23,722 nucleotides of DNA, from positions 1 through 23,722 of the forward strand of contig JAKSMY010000030.1 of assembly GCA_024400275.1 (NCBI GenBank), given 5' to 3'. Positions within the stretch are counted from its first letter, which is position 1, and every line of letters starts with the position of its first letter. The DNA is from Paludibacteraceae bacterium. GTDB lineage: Bacteria > Bacteroidota > Bacteroidia > Bacteroidales > Paludibacteraceae. The notes under the pieces are model-generated. The model was not told where the DNA came from, ran no database searches, and worked only from the letters and a program-made list of their open reading frames with translations. Made by a program: the position numbers and the translations under genes. Positions 1-7,301 of the stretch are shown here, piece by piece.

Positions 1-33
1 GTCAGTTTTTTAAGTCCAAATCATCACTATCCT

Positions 34-66
34 ATGAGTATACGATGAGTATAGGATGAGTATAGA
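34..66. repeat. 11-bp tandem repeat, three copies
   Basis: Three consecutive 11-base units beginning ATGAGTATA (34-44, 45-55, 56-66) differ only in their last two bases. No reading frame uses them. Two other three-copy arrays of the same period but different sequence lie at 178-210 and 17859-17891, so an 11-bp period, about one helical turn, recurs in the intergenic DNA here. Confidence 0.8.
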
Positions 67-177
67 ATGAAAGAGCCGGAGTGCAGAGCGCATTTCGGCT
101 CTAAATCTTAATAATCGTAATATCCGGCTGCTGATAGCACTCCAATCGTTGGGAAAAATGCTTCAGATGGGCTGAAA

Positions 178-210
178 GTGTCGGTCAAGTGTCGACCGAG
201 TGTCGACCGA
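178..210. repeat. 11-bp tandem repeat GTGTCGACCGA, three copies
   Basis: Units start at 178, 189 and 200; the first is diverged (GTGTCGGTCAA) and the other two are identical. The array runs directly into CCTCGACACCCCC, the start of the G/C-rich palindromic element at 215-245. The reverse-strand version of the same GTGTCGA core forms the array at 17859-17891. Confidence 0.8.
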
Positions 211-214
211 CCCT

Positions 215-245
215 CGACACCCCCCCAGCCCCCTCGGTAAGGGGG
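215..245 (+). repeat. G/C-rich palindromic element, copy 1
   Basis: It starts CGACACCCCCCC (the other copies start TGACACCCC) and ends in the stem CCCCCT / AGGGGG around the loop CGGTA. No gene precedes it in the window. It continues through GAGAGGAGAGTTTAGAGGACGG into the hairpin array at 252-360, the same order as the composite at 16608-16789 read from the other strand. Confidence 0.75.
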
Positions 246-251
246 AGAGGA

Positions 252-360
252 GAGTTTAGAGGACGGCGCAAGCGCCTAAGCGCCATTGATGTTCTGCTGT
301 GCAGATTGTTGTAGCGCTGACGCGCTTGTTGTAGCGGCAAGCCGCTTGATAGGACGGCAG
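252..360 (-). repeat. Multi-hairpin array element, copy 1
   Basis: Read on the minus strand it contains the short stems AAGCGGC-TT-GCCGCT, AGCGC-GTCA-GCGCT, TCTGC-ACA-GCAGA and a GCGCTTAGGCGC unit, separated by TACAACA-type spacers and closed by GTCCTCTAAACT. It is almost base-for-base identical to the copies at 16608-16736 and 23214-23330. That conservation over ~100 bases with no open frame suggests recent copying or selection on structure. It could be a structured RNA or a non-autonomous mobile repeat; nothing decides between them. Confidence 0.75.
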
Positions 361-516
361 CCTTGCTTTAGTTTTTTTAAAATCTTACTAAAATCTTTGC
401 TTAAAACCGGGTTGACGATACACTTCTTTATTTCGCTTACGCTCAGAAATCTGGAGAAAATCTAAAAGAAAATCTACAAAGAAAAAACTAACTCATAAAT
501 CTTAATTGAATAAGGA
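361..516. other. Non-coding stretch upstream of yidC
   Basis: AT-rich DNA without a credible gene or RNA gene. The only recognisable piece is TTTCGCTTACGCTCAG near 430, which resembles the CGTTCGCTTCGCTCACTG module seen near 16309 and 17228. Confidence 0.4.
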
Positions 517-579
517 CCTGTTAAACTTGCTAAACCTGTTAAACTTGCTAAACCTGCTAAACTTGTTAAACTTGTTACA
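517..579. repeat. 9-bp tandem repeat before yidC promoter, seven units
   Basis: Seven 9-base units of the pattern C[C/T]TG[T/C]TAAA run from 517 to 579 and stop seven bases before the -33 element of the yidC promoter. The period is three codons, so the opposite strand reads as a spurious Ser-Leu-Thr/Gly-Leu-Ala repeat. The same repeat, in the same orientation relative to the downstream gene, lies just in front of the small ORF at 16431-16541. Confidence 0.85.
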
Positions 580-585
580 AAAAAA

Positions 586-617
586 TTTGCATATCCCAAA
601 TTTTTTCCGTACCTTTG
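586..617 (+). promoter_or_regulatory. Bacteroidota-type promoter of yidC
   Basis: TTTG at 586-589 and TACCTTTG at 610-617 are separated by exactly 20 bases, matching the Bacteroidota consensus TTTG / TAnnTTTG. The yidC ATG lies 28 bases after the -7 box. Confidence 0.85.
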
Positions 618-645
618 CAGTCTAATTTGGAAAAATAGGCAAATA

Positions 646-2559
646 ATGGATAAACACACTTGGATTGGTTTCCTACTGATAGCCGCAATTATCGTAGGTT
701 TTTCGATGCTCAATCGCCCGAGCAAGGAGCAGTTGGCAGAGCGTCAGCGTATTAACGACAGTATTCGTGTAGCCCAACAGATGGAGTTGGCGGCAGCAGC
801 CGAAGCGGAGCATATACAGAATATACAGAGCAGCACAGATACGCTGAGCGACGAAATCAAGTCCGCCCAGTTGACAGCCGTATATGGACCTTTTGCCCCC
901 TCTGCACAAGGTACGGACGGCGAGACAATTTTAGAGAACAGCAAACTGCGTCTGCACATTGCCAACAAGGGCGGCCGTATCGCGCGCGCCGAATTAAAGG
1001 AGTACAAAGCGTACGGAGATACTGTCAATCCGCTTATGCTGTTTGGCGAAGACGAGAGCGATTTGACATTTACTCTTGTCACTGCCAATAACCGCATTTT
1101 ATCCACCCACAACCTGTATTTTGAACATGTAACGGCATCGGCATCGCCGCAAGGACAATGTATCATGCGCCTGAAGACCGACGTGGAAGACGCATACATC
1201 GATTTTGTCTATACGCTGCCGGAAGACGAGTATATGTTTGATTTTACCATTGTTCCCCATAATGCCCAAATGGTGCTGGCGCAGAATGTCAATTCGTTGG
1301 AGATGCAGTGGAACCAGTCTATCCTGCAACAGGAACGCGGTCGTAAGTTTGAGGAACGTTATTCGCGCCTGCAATATATGACCGTCGGTTTGGAGCAGGA
1401 ACGCATGTCCGAAGCCAAGCACGACACGCAGCGCGAGAGTGCCAAAGTCCGTTGGATAGGGTATAAAGACCAGTTCTTCTCCACCGTGATGATTGCCAAC
1501 GATGCTTTTAGTTCGTCCGAGTTCGAGTCCGTTCCGGGCGAGTCGTTCACCCGCTATATCAAGCATTACAACACCAAGACGAACGTGGCATTCGATTTGA
1601 CGGGTCAGACCCTGACCGGTTTCCGTTATTTCATGGGTCCGAATAACTATAATCTGCTGAAAGCCTACGACAAGGAAGCACCCGACGAGTTGCATAAGTT
1701 GCATTTGAAGGAGTTGGTGCTGCAAGGTTGGCGTATTATTATCTGGATTAACCAGATATTCTCGTTCCCTGTTTTTGACCGGCTGCTGCGCTTTGGTCTG
1801 CCCATCGGTTGGGTTATCCTGCTGATGACGTTTATTATCAAGATGATTATCCTGCCTTTCGTGTTTGCATCGTATCGCTCCAGTGCCAAGATGCGCGTGC
1901 TCAAACCGCAGATAGACGAGATAAATGCCAAATACCCGATGGACAAGATGCAGGAGCGTCAGCAGGCTACGATGGCTTTGTACCGCCGTGCCGGTGTAAG
2001 TCCCATGTCCGGCTGTCTGCCTATGCTTTTCCAGATGCCTATCTTGATGGCGATGTTCTGGTTCTTCCCCATTGCCATTGAGTTGCGTGGCCAGTCCTTG
2101 TGGTGGGCGGAAGATTTGTCGGCATACGATGCTATCTTGACGTGGGGACATCATATCCCTCTCTTCGGAGACCACTTGAGCCTCTTCTGCCTGATTATGA
2201 CCGTTGCCAACTTGGGGTACACCGTCATCACCATGCAAAGCCAAGCCACCGACCCGAATATGAAGTTTATGAAGTACATGATGTACCTGATGCCGATTAT
2301 GTTCCTCTTTATCTTCAATGATTATGCGGCAGGCTTGAGTTTCTACTATACTATTTCGTTAGGTTTCACCATCTTGCAAACAATGATTTTCCGCTGGACT
2401 ACCAACGATGCCGAATTATTGGCGCAGATGGAAGAGAATGCCAAGAAAAAAGCCGGCAAGCCCAAATCGGGTTTTGTGGCGCGGTTGGAGAAAATGCAGC
2501 AGGAGCAGATACGTATGGCGCGCGAGAACGCCAAGGCTCAAGCCAAGAAATACCGTTAA
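646..2559 (+). CDS. yidC: Membrane protein insertase YidC
   Basis: YidC inserts and folds inner-membrane proteins with the Sec translocon or alone. The 637-residue product has an N-terminal membrane anchor (about residues 5-22), a long periplasmic region of the YidC beta-supersandwich type, and a C-terminal insertase domain (about residues 365-590) with several membrane helices. The conserved blocks are clear: the helix before YRSSAKMRVLKPQIDEINAKYP includes the hydrophilic-groove arginine, and RRAGVSPMSGCLPMLFQMP follows. The tail is Lys/Arg-rich, as expected for ribosome contact. The ATG at 646 directly precedes the anchor helix and sits behind a well-formed promoter. The next gene starts one base after its stop, so the two are probably co-transcribed. 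Confidence 0.97.
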   Translation: MDKHTWIGFLLIAAIIVGFSMLNRPSKEQLAERQRINDSIRVAQQMELAAAAEAEHIQNIQSSTDTLSDEIKSAQLTAVYGPFAPSAQGTDGETILENSKLRLHIANKGGRIARAELKEYKAYGDTVNPLMLFGEDESDLTFTLVTANNRILSTHNLYFEHVTASASPQGQCIMRLKTDVEDAYIDFVYTLPEDEYMFDFTIVPHNAQMVLAQNVNSLEMQWNQSILQQERGRKFEERYSRLQYMTVGLEQERMSEAKHDTQRESAKVRWIGYKDQFFSTVMIANDAFSSSEFESVPGESFTRYIKHYNTKTNVAFDLTGQTLTGFRYFMGPNNYNLLKAYDKEAPDELHKLHLKELVLQGWRIIIWINQIFSFPVFDRLLRFGLPIGWVILLMTFIIKMIILPFVFASYRSSAKMRVLKPQIDEINAKYPMDKMQERQQATMALYRRAGVSPMSGCLPMLFQMPILMAMFWFFPIAIELRGQSLWWAEDLSAYDAILTWGHHIPLFGDHLSLFCLIMTVANLGYTVITMQSQATDPNMKFMKYMMYLMPIMFLFIFNDYAAGLSFYYTISLGFTILQTMIFRWTTNDAELLAQMEENAKKKAGKPKSGFVARLEKMQQEQIRMARENAKAQAKKYR

Positions 2560-2560
2560 A

Positions 2561-3259
2561 ATGAAGATTATTCTGATAGGTCAGGGCAATGTGGCTACGT
2601 CTTTGTGTGCAGCCTTTACGGCAAAACATATAGACGTACAGGCCGTGTCGTCCCGCACCGGGTTGGACCACCTTCCTGTTGCCGACTGCTATATCTACGC
2701 CGTCCGTGACGAGGCTTTGCAGGAAGTGATAGACAAGGTGCATACGGAACGCAGATGTCTCCACCTGCATACATCGGGCACGATGCCCCTGTCTGTGTTC
2801 GGCGCGGATAAACCGCATTGCGGCATTTTCTATCCGTTCATGACGTTTAGCAAAGCCAAACCGATAGAGGATTTTTCGGAGATACCTGTTTTCTTCGAGG
2901 CGCACGCCATAGACGATGTCAGTGCCATCTATTCGTTGGCGTTGCAACTGACATCGCATGTGTTTGAGGCTACTCAGCATGACCGTGAGCGATTGCATGT
3001 GGCAGGTGTTTTCTGCAATAATTTTACCAATCTGATGTACCGTTTGGCAAAGGAGCAGTTGCAGGATACGCATATTCCTTTTTCCGCTTTGCTGCCCTTG
3101 ATAGACGAGACGGCACGCAAGGTACACACCATGACTCCCGAAGACGCACAAACAGGACCTGCCCGTCGGAAGGACGAGCAGGTAATGGAGCATCATATAT
3201 CTCTTTTAGCAAACGACGAAATGCGTTCGCTTTATAAGACACTCAGCGGACTTATTTGA
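2561..3259 (+). CDS. DUF2520 / Rossmann-fold NAD(P)-binding protein
   Basis: The 232-residue product begins MKIILIGQGNVATSL, a beta strand followed by the GxGNVA dinucleotide-binding turn typical of the Rossmann-like plus DUF2520 family, which is related to F420-dependent NADP reductase and pyrroline-5-carboxylate reductase folds. The block GIFYPFMTF and the helical C-terminal half with FCNNFTNLMY fit the family. The substrate is unknown, so I name no reaction. The ATG at 2561 follows the yidC stop by one base; the open frame extends further upstream only because it overlaps yidC. The 3' end overlaps the convergent small exported-protein gene by 8 bases. Confidence 0.85.
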   Translation: MKIILIGQGNVATSLCAAFTAKHIDVQAVSSRTGLDHLPVADCYIYAVRDEALQEVIDKVHTERRCLHLHTSGTMPLSVFGADKPHCGIFYPFMTFSKAKPIEDFSEIPVFFEAHAIDDVSAIYSLALQLTSHVFEATQHDRERLHVAGVFCNNFTNLMYRLAKEQLQDTHIPFSALLPLIDETARKVHTMTPEDAQTGPARRKDEQVMEHHISLLANDEMRSLYKTLSGLI

Positions 3260-3734
3260 ACATTTGCAGCAGGCTGGTAACGTCACCGGCAACCGATTTG
3301 ACTGCCGTTGCCTTTTCGGCTGCACTTTCCAATTTCTCGGTATCGATATTGGTAACGATGTCGTTCAATTGGGTTGTAACGGTGTTGGATAATTGTTCCG
3401 TTACGAGATTTTCGGAACCGGAAACCAGACCGCTTGCAAAACTTGTCCAATAGGTTTTGTCTTGGGCTTTTTCTTTAAGATTCTTGCAACTGTTTACCAA
3501 ACTGATGGTGTTGAGAATAGTCATAGGATCTTTGTAATTAAAACTGCCCGTTTCTTTGTAACCGGTGTATAAAGCGCGAAGGGCTTTACCGGCGGCTTTA
3601 CCATCTGCATTGGTTGCGGGTGCCGCAGTAGTGGTGGTTGTGGTTGTGGACTTAGAACCTCCAAACAGGCTCTTCAAATCAAAGGAGCAGAGTAGCATCA
3701 TGGCTGCTAAACCACAGAGAAGTGCTTTTTTCAT
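3252..3734 (-). CDS. Small exported protein of unknown function
   Basis: The 160-residue product starts MKKALLCGLAAMMLLCSFD, a Sec-type signal peptide. A Cys at position 16 could be lipidated, but MLLC is a poor lipobox. A low-complexity linker with seven consecutive Thr (about residues 33-39) and Ala-rich sequence follows. The rest is a helical domain with conserved-looking KALRALYTGYK and NTISLVNSCKNLKE segments, then alternating hydrophobic residues to the end. I do not recognise a family; a periplasmic or surface role is inferred from the signal only. It has its own Bacteroidota promoter at 3780-3811, back to back with that of scpB, and its end overlaps the DUF2520 gene. Confidence 0.8.
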   Translation of the reverse strand: MKKALLCGLAAMMLLCSFDLKSLFGGSKSTTTTTTTAAPATNADGKAAGKALRALYTGYKETGSFNYKDPMTILNTISLVNSCKNLKEKAQDKTYWTSFASGLVSGSENLVTEQLSNTVTTQLNDIVTNIDTEKLESAAEKATAVKSVAGDVTSLLQMFK

Positions 3735-3779
3735 ACGTGTAAAAATTTATTATTGGGTTGTTTTTTGCATTTGCGACCG

Positions 3780-3811
3780 CAAAAGTACTATTTTTTTTTG
3801 AGATAAGCAAA
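3780..3811 (-). promoter_or_regulatory. Promoter of the small exported protein
   Basis: On the minus strand TTTG (3808-3811) and TACTTTTG (3780-3787) are 20 bases apart. It is divergent from the scpB promoter, with only 14 bases between the two -33 elements, so one regulator could act on both. Confidence 0.8.
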
Positions 3812-3825
3812 TTTTTTGCAGATTA

Positions 3826-3857
3826 TTTGCTCATACCAAAAATATTTTATATCTTTG
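3826..3857 (+). promoter_or_regulatory. Promoter of scpB and the PLP decarboxylase
   Basis: TTTG at 3826-3829 and TATCTTTG at 3850-3857 with a 20-base spacer. The ATG chosen for scpB (3875) lies 17 bases after the -7 box, which excludes the earlier in-frame start at 3758. Confidence 0.85.
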
Positions 3858-3874
3858 CAGTACGAAAACGGAAA

Positions 3875-4684
3875 ATGAATATGGTACAAGTTCAATTGAT
3901 TGACCGCATTTGCTTCATTGAGATGAAGAACTCAGAACATTTTAATTGCCTGAGTACGGAGATGTGCGATGAGATAGCGGAGGCATTGGACAAAGCCTAT
4001 GCTTCCGAATGTGTCGGCGTAGTGCTGAAAGCGGAATGTCGCCGCGGCGTATGGAGCGCAGGGCACGATATACGCGAATTGCCGCAGGACGGCAACGACC
4101 CCTTGGACTACGATGTGCCGATGGAACATCTGTTGCGTAAAGTGCAAGATGTGCCTATTCCCGTTATTGCCTGTGTCAGCGGTACGGTGTGGGGAGGAGC
4201 CTGCGATTTATGTATTAGTTGCGATATGATTGTAGCAGCCGATAATGCCACCTTTGCCATTACGCCCGCCAAAATCGGCATACCCTACAACGCTTCCGGC
4301 ATTATGCACTTTATCAATCAATTAGGTATCAATAAGGCGCGTGAGATGTTCTTTACCGCTGCACCTATTACGGCGCAAGATGCGTTGAACGTGGGCTTCG
4401 TCAATCAAATCGCCCCTATTGACGAATTGGACAAGATGCTGGAGGAGAAATTTCTTATGCCCCTTCGCCGCAATTCTGTAGTCAGCATATCGGCTATCAA
4501 GCGGCAATTCCGTATCTTGAGCCGGGCGGCAACCGTTATTTCGTCCGAGAGTTTTGAACGTATTAACTCTTACCGCAAGAAAGTTTATCAAGGTGAGGAT
4601 TACAGGGAAGGAATCAATAGTTTCCTGGAAAAGCGTGTACCCGAGTATAAAGGGAAAGCGTTTGATTTAGATATGTTAAACTAA
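3875..4684 (+). CDS. scpB: Methylmalonyl-CoA decarboxylase (crotonase family)
   Basis: ScpB (E. coli YgfG) converts methylmalonyl-CoA to propionyl-CoA and CO2 without biotin. The 269-residue product follows that enzyme closely: SAGHDIRELP (oxyanion loop), the YDVPMEHLLRKVQ segment, VSGTVWGGACDL, the ITPAKIGIPYN block that holds the Tyr specific to the decarboxylase subgroup, and FTAAPITAQDAL. The C-terminal SFERINSYRKKVYQGEDYREG also matches. This pattern separates it from ordinary enoyl-CoA hydratases. The start at 3875 is fixed by the promoter just upstream. No mutase or CoA-transferase partner (scpA, scpC) is adjacent; the next gene, 12 bases downstream, is a PLP decarboxylase lipoprotein. 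Its pathway partners must lie elsewhere. Confidence 0.9.
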   Translation: MNMVQVQLIDRICFIEMKNSEHFNCLSTEMCDEIAEALDKAYASECVGVVLKAECRRGVWSAGHDIRELPQDGNDPLDYDVPMEHLLRKVQDVPIPVIACVSGTVWGGACDLCISCDMIVAADNATFAITPAKIGIPYNASGIMHFINQLGINKAREMFFTAAPITAQDALNVGFVNQIAPIDELDKMLEEKFLMPLRRNSVVSISAIKRQFRILSRAATVISSESFERINSYRKKVYQGEDYREGINSFLEKRVPEYKGKAFDLDMLN

Positions 4685-4696
4685 TTACAATTCATT

Positions 4697-5932
4697 ATGA
4701 AAAAACAGATGTTTTTAGTATCAGTAGCCGTAGTGGCTCTGTTATGCGGATGTTGTAAACAAAACACTTCGGAGGTTACAACTGATTACCCTGAATTAGA
4801 CCAATTAGTGACCTACTGCCGCCAATTGCACCCCAATGCTTTTGGCTATCCGGTAAACCAACGTAGTGCCTTGCACGAATTTTACAAGTGGTATGTCAGT
4901 ACCGGCTTGGACACCATCAACATGAATAACGTAGGTGACCCTTGGGGGAAAAGTTCATACTTGCTGGGCACCCATTCGTTTGAAGTGGAAGTGATGGAGT
5001 TCTTTGGTCCCTTGTATGGCTTTGAAAAAGACAATCTATGGGGCATTGTGACCAATAGCGGAACCGATGGCAATAACCATGGTATTTATTTCGGAACCAA
5101 TGTATTACAAATGCAAACCGGAAAACTGCCTATCGTATATGTATCCGACGAAGCGCACTACTCCAACGCCCGTTTATGCGATTTGCAGAACCTCGATTTG
5201 CGCCTCATTAAGACCGACAGCATGGGACGTATGTTGCCCGAAGATTTGGAAAAACAATTAGACCCCAAGCGTCCGTGCCTGATTGTTTATGCTATGGGTT
5301 CCACGTTCAGAGGTGCTATCGACGATATGGAGGCACTTAATGCTGTACTTGCCAAATATCCCGAGATGCCCGTTTATCGCCACGTAGATGCCGCATTGTT
5401 CGGCGGTTACCTGCCGTTTACGCAATACAAAGACATGGTGAATAGCCGGAAAATGAATTTCCAATCTATATCGGTCAGTGGACATAAGTTCTTCGGTATA
5501 GACAGCCCAACCGGACTCTTCATCACAACTCGTGAGATTTACGACAACCAATCCAGTTATGATATTCCTTACCTGAACGCTGACATGAAAATGATCAGTT
5601 GCTCGCGCGATGCTGTCCAAGCCCTGAAGTTCTGGTGGCTGATTAAGCACGTTGGCGCAGATCAATGGAAAGAACAGGCTACCGCCATGTTGGAGTGCAC
5701 ACAGTATATGAAATCCGAAATGGATAAGATTGGTTGGCCGTGTTGGGCTAACGAATACAGCAATACCGTCTTCTTCCGTCGTCCGTCGCAAGCCGTCGTT
5801 GACAAATACAGTTTAGCCAGCGGGTACAACGAACTGTTCGGCGGGGACTTGGCACACGTGGTAGTGATGCAGCATGTCACACACGAAGCCATCGACCGCT
5901 TTATCGAAGACCTCAAGAAAGAGTGTAAATAA
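4697..5932 (+). CDS. Group II PLP decarboxylase, histidine decarboxylase-like, with lipoprotein signal
   Basis: The 411-residue product has the fold and motifs of PLP-dependent histidine decarboxylases: NPxAFGYP-like start of the domain (about residue 46), SSYLLGTHSFEVEVMEFF, TNSGTDGNNHGIYFG (phosphate loop), EAHYS with the ring-stacking His154, HVDAALFG with Asp231, and SVSGHKFFG with the Schiff-base Lys264. Substrate choice between histidine and another amino acid cannot be read from this. The unusual part is the first 20 residues: MKKQMFLVSVAVVALLCGCC, a lipoprotein signal with Cys19 as the likely lipidation site (LCGC). The enzyme domain starts only after residue ~30, so this is an added export signal, not a mis-called start. 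It follows scpB by 12 bases and abuts the convergent M20 gene. Confidence 0.85.
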   Translation: MKKQMFLVSVAVVALLCGCCKQNTSEVTTDYPELDQLVTYCRQLHPNAFGYPVNQRSALHEFYKWYVSTGLDTINMNNVGDPWGKSSYLLGTHSFEVEVMEFFGPLYGFEKDNLWGIVTNSGTDGNNHGIYFGTNVLQMQTGKLPIVYVSDEAHYSNARLCDLQNLDLRLIKTDSMGRMLPEDLEKQLDPKRPCLIVYAMGSTFRGAIDDMEALNAVLAKYPEMPVYRHVDAALFGGYLPFTQYKDMVNSRKMNFQSISVSGHKFFGIDSPTGLFITTREIYDNQSSYDIPYLNADMKMISCSRDAVQALKFWWLIKHVGADQWKEQATAMLECTQYMKSEMDKIGWPCWANEYSNTVFFRRPSQAVVDKYSLASGYNELFGGDLAHVVVMQHVTHEAIDRFIEDLKKECK

Positions 5933-7300
5933 TCAATCTGATTGGGCAAAGTTCTTGTAGAATTCTGTCACAGCCACTACTCCATTCTCCCACACTTCCA
6001 AATCCATGGATTCGTTGGGGGAATGGATTGCGTTTGCCTCCAAGCCAAAGCCCATCAGGATCGTTTTTAATCCTAAGACGCGTTCAAAATCGGCAATGAT
6101 TGGAATACTGCCGCCACGGCGTGCCGCGAGTGGTAGTTTTTTGAATGCCGTTTCAAACGCTTTCTCGGCGGCTATATAAGCAGGAATATCCATGGGGCAT
6201 ACATAACCCTGTCCGCCATGTAAAGGAGTCACTTGCACGCGCACGCCCGCGGGCGCAATCCTATTTATATGTTGTACAAAAGCAGCTGCTATCTCCTCGT
6301 TGTCTTGATTGGGCACAAGGCGGCAACTGACTTTGGCGTAGGCTTTCGACGGTATGACGGTCTTGCTGCCTTCACCCGTGTATCCGCCCCATATACCGCA
6401 TATATCGAAACTGGGGCGGCACGAATTGCGTTCTAAGGTTGAATAACCTTCTTCACCGCTTAGTGCATCTACGTCGATTGCCTCCCGGTAGGCGCGGTCG
6501 GAGAAGGGGATAGCCGCAATCATATCCCGTTCACGTTGAGGAATAGGCAGCACTTTATCATAGAATCCGGGTATAGTAACCCGTCCGGTTGAGTCAATCA
6601 GTTGGGCCAATATCTCGCACAAGGCATTGGCGGGGTTCTTTACGGCACCGCCAAAGTGTCCGCTATGCAGGTCTCTGTTCGGTCCGGTCACTTCGATTTG
6701 CCAATAAGCCAAGCCCCGGAGACCAACTGTCAGAGAAGGTGTATCTTTACCCACCATACTGGTGTCGCTCACTAAGATAATATCCGCTTTGAGCAGGTCT
6801 TTATGTTGCGTGATGAACTGCTCCAGCGAAGGTGAACCTATTTCCTCCTCTCCTTCAAAGATAAACTTAACGTGACACTGCATCAGGTTATTACGCACCA
6901 TATACTCGAAGGCTTTGACTTGAATCATAGCCTGTCCTTTGTCGTCGTCTGCTCCACGGGCATATAAACGTCCGTTGCGGATAGCGGGTTCCCATGGGTC
7001 GCTTTTCCACTCGGATAACGGCTCTGCGGGCATTACATCATAATGAGCGTAAACCAGAACCGTTTTGGCATGCGGGTTGGAGCATTGGTATTCTCCGTAC
7101 ACAAACGGGTTGCCCGCCGAGGGCATTGTTCCGGCATGTTGGCACCCTGCTTGCAGCAGCAGTTCCACCCAGCGTTCGGCACAACGTGTCATGTCCGCTT
7201 GATGTTCCGGTTGGCAACTGACGGAAGGGATACGAATCAGCGATGCCCACTCGTCCAGAAAACGTGACTTATGGGCGGATATGTATTCTTGAACGGTCAT
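5933..7300 (-). CDS. M20-family dipeptidase
   Basis: A 455-residue metallopeptidase of the M20 dipeptidase/CNDP-like group, cutting dipeptides or other short peptides in the cytoplasm (no signal peptide). Metal ligands are in place: His86 and Asp88 in VYAHYDVMP, the bridging Asp in ARGADDDKGQ (about 118), the catalytic and metal Glu residues in FEGEEEIGS (149-153), Asp179 in LVSDTSM, and a C-terminal His in AIHSPNES. The dimerisation (lid) domain begins around DLHSGHFGGAVKNPANAL. I chose the ATG at 7298-7300 (MTVQEYIS) over an upstream in-frame start that would overlap argD. It is the last gene of the minus-strand run, one base after the aminotransferase stop; its stop abuts that of the PLP decarboxylase. 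Confidence 0.92.
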   Translation of the reverse strand: MTVQEYISAHKSRFLDEWASLIRIPSVSCQPEHQADMTRCAERWVELLLQAGCQHAGTMPSAGNPFVYGEYQCSNPHAKTVLVYAHYDVMPAEPLSEWKSDPWEPAIRNGRLYARGADDDKGQAMIQVKAFEYMVRNNLMQCHVKFIFEGEEEIGSPSLEQFITQHKDLLKADIILVSDTSMVGKDTPSLTVGLRGLAYWQIEVTGPNRDLHSGHFGGAVKNPANALCEILAQLIDSTGRVTIPGFYDKVLPIPQRERDMIAAIPFSDRAYREAIDVDALSGEEGYSTLERNSCRPSFDICGIWGGYTGEGSKTVIPSKAYAKVSCRLVPNQDNEEIAAAFVQHINRIAPAGVRVQVTPLHGGQGYVCPMDIPAYIAAEKAFETAFKKLPLAARRGGSIPIIADFERVLGLKTILMGFGLEANAIHSPNESMDLEVWENGVVAVTEFYKNFAQSD

Positions 7301-7301
7301 A

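Noticed and set aside
1..645. tRNA or rRNA genes in the left intergenic region
   Set aside because: No cloverleaf with a T-loop GTTCRA-type signature or rRNA sequence is seen; the stems present belong to the repeat elements. The same holds for the other intergenic regions.
474..725. Minus-strand frame with Ser-Leu-Thr/Gly-Leu-Ala repeats
   Set aside because: The repeats are just the 9-bp tandem array read in frame; the frame crosses the yidC promoter and start.
1099..2244. Long minus-strand reading frame opposite yidC
   Set aside because: It is antisense to a clear yidC, has no recognisable domain, and arises from the codon pattern of the real gene.
3758..3874. Longer N-terminus for scpB
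   Set aside because: The promoter -33 and -7 elements lie inside this extension, so it cannot be translated from that promoter.
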